Below are positions 58,823 to 64,000 of a DNA stretch of 64,000 nucleotides, piece after piece. The notes below the pieces were generated by a model. It saw nothing but the letters and a program-made list of their open reading frames with translations, was not told the DNA's origin and ran no database searches. The position numbers and the translations under genes were made by a program. Where the stretch lies: contig NZ_LN879457.1 of assembly GCF_001403615.1 (NCBI RefSeq), forward strand, positions 310,001 to 374,000, given 5' to 3'. Source of the stretch: Desnuesiella massiliensis (GTDB lineage Bacteria; Bacillota; Clostridia; Clostridiales; Clostridiaceae). Each line of letters begins with the position of its first letter. The stretch's first letter is position 1.

Positions 58823-59218
58823 GTTTAAAATGTTATTTATATTAAGATTCTAAGTGCTTTTTATGCATTTTAATTCTAGTATGTACAAGCAATTTTATCT
58901 CAATAAAAAGCAATGATTAGACGGTTTTTTCTTTTGTAAATGTTCTCAAGAGTAATACAGTTAATTACTTTTTGAAGGGTTTTTACTATAATTGCTTAAT
59001 GGATTTATACAATAATAACATTTGTTAAAGTAAGGAAAAAGAACCTGTAATGCAAAGGAATATAGCATTGATTTATCTAAATACGATAATATAGTGAACT
59101 AGTTAAAAAATTAGAATAAAAAATATTAAATCACAATATATTACCGTAACTAACATCATATTTGTTTTTTTAATAGGCTATGTTAGACTAAATTGTTGAT
59201 ATTAGCATACGAAAAAAT
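58823..59218. other. AT-rich gap without recognisable feature
   Basis: About 400 bases with stops in all frames, no ribosome site before a usable ORF and no RNA motif I can name. Confidence 0.6.
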
Positions 59219-59248
59219 AGGCTTTCCTGTGTAAAGCCTGTTTTTTCA
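59219..59248 (-). terminator. Terminator of the ECF sigma/anti-sigma operon
   Basis: AGGCTTT and AAAGCCT form a stem with T-runs on both strands, just downstream of the minus-strand anti-sigma gene. Confidence 0.65.
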
Positions 59249-59293
59249 TATTTTATAAATATTGTGAATTGGCTTAACTTCCCATATGCTCTT

Positions 59294-59731
59294 TTACTTA
59301 ATGTTAATTTTGTACTTCTTTAAAAATACAAAGTTGCATATTAGTGAAATGATAAACACTAGAACAAATATATATCCGATTGGTATTAGTGCGAATGGCT
59401 CAACCAATGTCCCATCTGGCAAAACTTTTGCACCTATAACATTATAGGCAATGAAACAAATCATAGCTACTAAAGCCGAAACTAACATGGAACCTTTTGT
59501 GAACGAAACCCTCTTATCCTTTTCCCATCTTGCTGAAATATTTTTCATTACTTTTATCCCCCCATCTGAAATAATTGGTTTTTCTAAATTCATTTTAAGT
59601 TTTTGCAATTCATCTAAACATTGTGGACAGTTGGCTAAATGTTCTTCTATCAACGAAGAACTTTCTTTACTACAAACTTTATCATAATACAATGGTAGTA
59701 AATCTCTAATAACTTCACATGATAATCTCAT
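59294..59731 (-). CDS. Zinc-finger anti-sigma factor, membrane bound
   Basis: A 145-residue protein. The N-terminal zinc finger (CEVIRDLLPLYYDKVCSKESSSLIEEHLANCPQCLDEL) has the HxxxCxxC pattern at about residues 30-37. Two membrane helices lie near 80-100 and 112-135. It overlaps the ECF sigma gene by four bases (ATGA), so the two are made together and the protein should hold that sigma factor inactive. Signal unknown. Confidence 0.88.
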   Translation of the reverse strand: MRLSCEVIRDLLPLYYDKVCSKESSSLIEEHLANCPQCLDELQKLKMNLEKPIISDGGIKVMKNISARWEKDKRVSFTKGSMLVSALVAMICFIAYNVIGAKVLPDGTLVEPFALIPIGYIFVLVFIISLICNFVFLKKYKINIK

Positions 59732-60204
59732 ATTAACTTCTCCTTTAATTTTATTTTTGCACGATGATAAGTGACTCTTGCCCAGCTTTCTGTTTTACTA
59801 AACAATTCAGCTATTTTTAAAAATGATAAATCTCCAAAAAAACGCAATGTAAATACTTCTTTATACGGTTCTTCTAAATTATGAAGTAATTTATGAATTT
59901 CAAATGCACTTTCATCTTCAACTAATATTTGTTCAAAATCAATGTCAGAAACATCGGCTATATCTTCAACTCTTTCAATATTATTTTGTTCTTTCTTTAA
60001 ATATGAAAAATATGAGTTTTTAGCAATTTGGCAGAGCCAAACACTCATCTTACAATTTCCTTTAAAGCTATCAATATTCTTTAATGCTTTAAAAGATGTT
60101 TCTTGTGTTATATCCTCTGCAATACTTTCATTTTTAGAAAGACATAATACATATCTATATACATCCTTGAAATATTCGGTATATATTTCTTCAAATTCCG
60201 TCAC
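59728..60204 (-). CDS. ECF-type RNA polymerase sigma factor
   Basis: A 158-residue ECF sigma factor. Region 2: EIYTEYFKDVYRYVLCLSKNESIAEDITQETSFKALKNI and MSVWLCQIAKNSYFSYLKKE; region 4: LEEPYKEVFTLRFFGDLSFLKIAELFSKTESWARVTYHRAKIKL. The GTG at 60204 is chosen because AAAGGCGGTGA lies just upstream; an in-frame ATG at 60237 overlaps the transcription start expected from the promoter at 60226-60254. Confidence 0.9.
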   Translation of the reverse strand: MTEFEEIYTEYFKDVYRYVLCLSKNESIAEDITQETSFKALKNIDSFKGNCKMSVWLCQIAKNSYFSYLKKEQNNIERVEDIADVSDIDFEQILVEDESAFEIHKLLHNLEEPYKEVFTLRFFGDLSFLKIAELFSKTESWARVTYHRAKIKLKEKLI

Positions 60205-60225
60205 ATTCTCACCGCCTTTCATATA

Positions 60226-60254
60226 TAAGACTATCAAAATCGCATTTCGTTACA
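60226..60254 (-). promoter_or_regulatory. Possible autoregulated ECF promoter
   Basis: On the minus strand TGTAAC (60254-60249), 17-base spacer, GTCTTA (60231-60226), close to the ECF pattern TGtAAC/CGTCtA. It lies directly upstream of the sigma gene. The rest of the 60205-60559 gap shows nothing else. Confidence 0.4.
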
Positions 60255-60559
60255 ACATTCTAAAAAAATTAATTACGCTACCTACAAAATTAAGTAGCTC
60301 AATATAGAATATATAAACTTTATTTCGCATTAATCAACGAACGTGTATCCAATTATACATCATATAAATATATAGTTTAATAAAGTTAATTGTTTAGAAA
60401 AGCATGTAAAAAATAATCTTAAAAGTAAAATTTATCGATTTTTTAGCTCTTCGTATAGGAAATACTAATTATATTCTTAAAAGTATTTGTTTTATCATGT
60501 GAATATAACTAAAAAATTTAACCATAATAATTATAAGAAAAAGGAGGTGTACAGGTATA

Positions 60560-60953
60560 ATGAAAAAAGTAATATGTAGCATAATTATTTTAATTAATAC
60601 TATCAGTCTTAGTATATTAGGTTTTAATACTATTGCAAAAGCAGAAAATGGAACAACAATAACTCAAACTGAGCAATGTCCAAGTTATTGTAAAGAAGCC
60701 TTATTATCATTATTATATCCATATATATCTAATGCAGTTAATGAGTATTATAATAATTCGAAGCAATTTGATATTTATGACGTAAAAATACTTAGTATTA
60801 ATAGAAATTGGTGAAAAATTTGAATTTAGAGTAGTTGTACAAATAGAAACTTATACTGGTCCACATAAGCCACCAGGGGGCGTAGATACAATAACTATAA
60901 TAACAAGTCCTACCGGTACAAAGGTTGTTAATTATATTCATAAAGAAAAATAG
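60560..60953 (+). pseudogene. DUF3888-type exported protein, frameshifted
   Basis: The first 84 codons give a signal peptide (MKKVICSIIILINTISLSIL..) and CPSYCKEALLSLLYPYISNAVNEYYNN..YDVKILSINR, typical of DUF3888, then stop at 60814. Continuing in another frame from about 60803 gives EIGEKFEFRVVVQIETYTGPHKPPGGVDTI..KVVNYIHKEK, the expected second half, ending at 60953. So one base has been gained or lost near 60795-60805. Strong ribosome site AAGGAGGTG, so the truncated form would still be made and exported. Function of DUF3888 is unknown. Confidence 0.75.
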
Positions 60954-60960
60954 ATATACA

Positions 60961-60996
60961 AAAAAATCCATATTTAATTAAATTTGGATTTTTTAT
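60961..60996. terminator. Bidirectional terminator
   Basis: AAAAAATCCA..TTAA and TTTGGATTTTTT flank the convergent ends of the DUF3888 pseudogene and gerC. Confidence 0.7.
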
Positions 60997-61038
60997 ATTG
61001 CAGATTGTATGACAATAATATATATTTTTACAATATAC

Positions 61039-62151
61039 TTAATATTCTCCACGTCCCAATCTTTGAATATTTACCTTTACCTTTACATTAATTTCTGAGT
61101 TAGATACTACCTCATTCCAATCAATCCCTGTCTTTCTCCCATATTTGGCTGCGGCACAACTTCCAAGTTCAAGTCCGTCTACTTTATATTTATTTTGAAG
61201 TTTGGTTATTACTGCTAGACATTTTTCTTTTAACATAGACTCAAATTCTTTTTCCGATTGTTTTTTAATTTCATAATTTCTCATAATGTCTGGAAATAGC
61301 TCATTAGTTATCAATTCGCCATTACAAGTTATTTCAATTAGAAACTTGAATTTATCTCCTTCTTTTTCACAGCTTACTTTTCTTGAAGTTTTAGCGTAAA
61401 AGTCACTATATTCACTAGCACTCTTACGTATTGTAATTAACCCTTTAACATTGCTTTCTCTTAATATATTGAAGAATCTAGTGTCCTCAATATCTAACTT
61501 TGCAATCATTTTATGATTCTTAAATAAAGCTAACCCAGTTACTTCGAAGCCTTGATTCTTTAGTTCTACATAAGGCATGACTAGGCATTTCCCTTCTTCA
61601 TTTGATTTTATGAACATATCCATAAGCTCATAACGTTTAAGAAAATAGTTATAGTTTCTTGAATTCTTTAAAATTCCTTCTAACCTATCTGAACTACTGG
61701 GAAAACCTATTTCCTTGCGTTTTAACGCATCTTCTGCTTTGCCATTGAATACTAATACCAAACCTGAATCATTTACCGATGCAGTATGAAATAAAAGATC
61801 CGATATATTTTTTATACCATATTCGGCTAATTCCTGACCAAATACATAAACCTTCTCAAAGCCTAACGTAAATTTCATACTAGATTTTAGTTGCCTATTT
61901 TGTCTTGTTTCGCCTATAGTAAGGGCTTCACCTGTTCTGACAACACTAGAGGATAATTTATCTTCTTCAAAGGTGTATACATTTATAGGTGTTTTATATT
62001 TAATTACATTACCAAGTTTATCTATGTCATATCCTATACCTACGGACACATCCAATTCTTCAATAGGCTGTGATTCTATCTTAAGAGAAAATAGTGTTAT
62101 AATAAGAGCTATACTAAGAAGTTTAAAGTATGTAGTTAGTTTAGACTTCAT
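61039..62151 (-). CDS. Ger(x)C-family spore germination protein without lipobox
   Basis: A 370-residue GerC-type subunit of a germinant receptor. A hydrophobic N-terminus (residues ~8-24) leads into PIEELDVSVGIGYDID, the family's EL..VGIG.D block. Later blocks such as LGFEKVYVFGQELAEYGI, GFEVTGLALFKNHKMIAKL and the C-terminal GIDWNEVVSNSEINVKVKVNI fit the family. Normally a lipobox Cys (..GCWD) stands just before the EEL block; here SLKIESQPIEEL has none, so lipid anchoring would be lost. Start at 62151, with AAAGGATGA upstream, overlapping gerB. Confidence 0.9.
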   Translation of the reverse strand: MKSKLTTYFKLLSIALIITLFSLKIESQPIEELDVSVGIGYDIDKLGNVIKYKTPINVYTFEEDKLSSSVVRTGEALTIGETRQNRQLKSSMKFTLGFEKVYVFGQELAEYGIKNISDLLFHTASVNDSGLVLVFNGKAEDALKRKEIGFPSSSDRLEGILKNSRNYNYFLKRYELMDMFIKSNEEGKCLVMPYVELKNQGFEVTGLALFKNHKMIAKLDIEDTRFFNILRESNVKGLITIRKSASEYSDFYAKTSRKVSCEKEGDKFKFLIEITCNGELITNELFPDIMRNYEIKKQSEKEFESMLKEKCLAVITKLQNKYKVDGLELGSCAAAKYGRKTGIDWNEVVSNSEINVKVKVNIQRLGRGEY

Positions 62152-63232
62152 GATTATCATCCTTTTTAAAATATGTAAGTACCAAAATTATTAAAATATA
62201 ACTAACATTGAATATAACAGAGATTGGCATTAAATAACTTAAAATTGCTCTTCGTGTTACTTCTTCTTTATATAGAGTAGAAATAAAAGTACATATAACA
62301 AACAAAGATATAAATATTATCTTTTTACTCATATCTTTTATAGAGTCTTTAACTATAAAAGTAGCCGCAAAGAAAAAATTTGTTATAGTTTTAATGATTA
62401 TGATGCACCAAAGCACTAAAAAAACAAATCTAAAATTACTTATTACCGCAATGCTTATAGCTTTGGGAACCATAGTAATGGGCCAGAGAAATTTAGGAGT
62501 AAGATTAATACCTGCAAAATATATAGTAATTAATACAAACCATATATAAATTATTACTGTTATAAATACTGCTTTAAATGAAGCCGATATGGCTTTATTT
62601 TTATCTGTTACAAATGGATATATCAAAAAAAAGACCTCAATACCTGTATAAGAAAAAATTGTTTCTTTGGTCGCAGAAATTATATCCTTTAATCCGCAAT
62701 CAAATATAGGAAGCAGATTTTTATAATCTCCGCTTTTGAATCCAGCAAGTAGAATAAGAGATAAGAGAATAGTTAAAAAGTATGTTAGTGCATTAACTTT
62801 AGCTAGAATTTTTAAATCTTTATATGCTCCATAAGCTGCAGAAAAAATTATAATACTTAATATTTTTATGGGATTTAAAAAATAAGCTATAGAAACAAGA
62901 AAAAGATTACTTAGCCCTTGCGATACAGAAGTAATATAAAATATAAAGTTTATTGCAAAAATTAGATTTAGTATTGTTCCTATAAAGGAGCCAAAGCATT
63001 CCTTACTAAGTGCTAATATATTCTTATTTGGAAAGCGTTCAATATAATATCTTGCTAATACAACTATTAATACAGGGTAAATACTTCCTATTAATACTGC
63101 AATCCAGCCACTTTGTTTAGCCTTTTGTACAACTTCATTTGGCAAACTAAAGGCTCCTATCCCAATCATGGAACCTACTAAAAAAAAAGTCAATTGTTTC
63201 GAAGTAATAGTGTTGTTATCTATGTTATTCAT
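62141..63232 (-). CDS. GerB-family spore germination permease subunit
   Basis: A 363-residue amino-acid-permease-like protein with ten predicted helices: QLTFFLVGSMIGIGAFSLPNEVVQKAKQSGWIAVLIGSIYPVLIVV at the N-terminus with the GIG/LP motif, and YTGIEVFFLIYPFVTDKN in the middle, both typical of GerB (spore germination, APC superfamily). It forms the germinant-binding part of the receptor. The ATG at 63232 follows AGGAGGG by six bases. It overlaps the gerA stop and the gerC start, giving a compact A-B-C operon. Confidence 0.93.
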   Translation of the reverse strand: MNNIDNNTITSKQLTFFLVGSMIGIGAFSLPNEVVQKAKQSGWIAVLIGSIYPVLIVVLARYYIERFPNKNILALSKECFGSFIGTILNLIFAINFIFYITSVSQGLSNLFLVSIAYFLNPIKILSIIIFSAAYGAYKDLKILAKVNALTYFLTILLSLILLAGFKSGDYKNLLPIFDCGLKDIISATKETIFSYTGIEVFFLIYPFVTDKNKAISASFKAVFITVIIYIWFVLITIYFAGINLTPKFLWPITMVPKAISIAVISNFRFVFLVLWCIIIIKTITNFFFAATFIVKDSIKDMSKKIIFISLFVICTFISTLYKEEVTRRAILSYLMPISVIFNVSYILIILVLTYFKKDDNHEV

Positions 63233-64000
63233 CACTATCCCTCCTAAATTTCTTTCTAAAATCAGTTTGCCTTATAGGATTTTTATTTGGTATAGATTCA
63301 GGTCTTTTATTCATCTTCCATATAGGTACTCTTATAAATATATCTCTTAAATCTCTATAATTTGTTATATTGAAATAAGGAACTCCAAAGCTTTTTAATG
63401 AAAACAAATGAACTATTAATAGATACCATCCTACTGAAAAGCCTATGACTCCAAAAATATTTGATAATATAAGCATTATGAGGGAAACTAATCTGATAGA
63501 AAGTGCCATTTGATAATTTGGGACTATAAAGGTTCCAGCCGTAGTGACTCCAATAATAAGGATTGTAGCCTGACTTACCATTCTTGCCTCAATAGCCGCA
63601 GTACCTATAATTAATCCGCCAACAACACTCAAGGTTTGAGCTATTTTTGATGGAAGTCTTAAACCACCTTCTCTAAGAAGTTCTACAACAAAAATCATTG
63701 CTAAAATTTCCATAAAAGGAGTAAGAGCAATTCCTCGCCTTGTTCGGATAATAGGTATTAAAAACTTAATTGGAATAAGTTCTGAATTAAATTTAATTAA
63801 TATTAAGTAAATAGAAGGAAGCGAAATAACCATGATTGTCCCGAGCAATCTAATAAATCTTGCTATAGTCCCTACAAGAGTTCGTTCATAATGATCTTCT
63901 ACAGTTTGGAAAAATTCCGGCAAAACTGTAGGCACACTTATTACGTAAGGAGTACCATCTAATATTACAGCTATCCTGCCTTCTAGAATATTTGCAGAGA
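63225..64000 (-). CDS. GerA-family spore germination protein, N-terminus cut by window edge
   Basis: The C-terminal ~257 residues of a GerA-type A subunit, open to the right edge (the visible part begins SANILEGRIAVILDGTPYV). Five or so membrane helices follow, with family segments DHYERTLVGTIARFIRLLG, RTRRGIALTPFMEILAMIFVVELLREGGLRLP, GTAAIEARMVSQATILIIGV and LKSFGVPYF..PIWKMNKRPE. First gene of the minus-strand gerA-gerB-gerC operon. About half identical by eye to the gerA fragment at 1-1489, so the window has parts of two different receptors. Confidence 0.93.
   Translation of the reverse strand, partial: SANILEGRIAVILDGTPYVISVPTVLPEFFQTVEDHYERTLVGTIARFIRLLGTIMVISLPSIYLILIKFNSELIPIKFLIPIIRTRRGIALTPFMEILAMIFVVELLREGGLRLPSKIAQTLSVVGGLIIGTAAIEARMVSQATILIIGVTTAGTFIVPNYQMALSIRLVSLIMLILSNIFGVIGFSVGWYLLIVHLFSLKSFGVPYFNITNYRDLRDIFIRVPIWKMNKRPESIPNKNPIRQTDFRKKFRRDSDE

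Overview
The window is a stretch of an AT-rich, Gram-positive, endospore-forming anaerobe, almost certainly a Clostridium-type member of the Clostridia. This rests on two sets of GerA-type germinant receptor genes, a SleB-like cortex hydrolase, a trimeric [FeFe] hydrogenase, butyrate kinase/phosphotransbutyrylase genes, a ferredoxin-dependent 2-oxoacid oxidoreductase, strong AGGAGG ribosome binding sites and frequent TTG/GTG starts. No rRNA, tRNA, CRISPR array, prophage or intact insertion sequence was seen.

Layout. 1-6 kb: 5'-part of a gerA gene running off the left edge, a DUF2975 membrane protein with a small HTH regulator, an unusual propeller/coiled-coil protein divergent from a Cys-rich coat-like protein, and a DUF3343 gene. 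6-10 kb: a sigma-54 activator whose N-terminus is an HPr domain, divergent from ptsI; between them lie three TTGATAAA palindromes and a textbook -24/-12 promoter. 10-20 kb: an unknown gene, a sigma/anti-sigma pair, a TPR membrane protein, isoaspartyl dipeptidase, thioredoxin plus a thioredoxin reductase without a recognisable NADPH site, a SleB-like hydrolase. 20-33 kb: cdaA-cdaR (c-di-AMP), the hydrogenase operon behind a Rex-like operator, a PadR/HAAS pair, an FAD protein, and an unusual buk-ptb-buk cluster. 33-42 kb: an M-box Mg riboswitch, a 38-codon ORF and mgtA; a fluoride riboswitch with a cation/proton antiporter; a VOR/KOR-type oxidoreductase operon; AIM24.

42-50 kb is accessory in character. 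It holds a giant MerR-fusion gene with atypical base use, boxed by two long hairpins followed by the same ~20-bp direct repeat; a beheaded PTS operon; and a T-box-controlled lysS. 50-58 kb: a yhbD/bactofilin/DUF2089/SHOCT-like/MFS cluster, then glmM behind a candidate structured RNA with its own strong promoter, and glmS behind its ribozyme. 58-64 kb: a small protein, an ECF sigma/anti-sigma pair, a frameshifted DUF3888 gene and a gerA-gerB-gerC operon on the minus strand running off the right edge.

The most striking non-genic signal is the number of long imperfect palindromes (about 75-150 bp) between genes. They fall into at least four families. In several, the core sequence is shared while the outer arms differ from copy to copy yet still pair with each other. 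The most interesting circuit is the HPr-fused enhancer-binding protein next to ptsI: it retains both the EI-phosphorylated histidine and the HPr-kinase serine positions, and appears to control the gene of its own likely phosphodonor.
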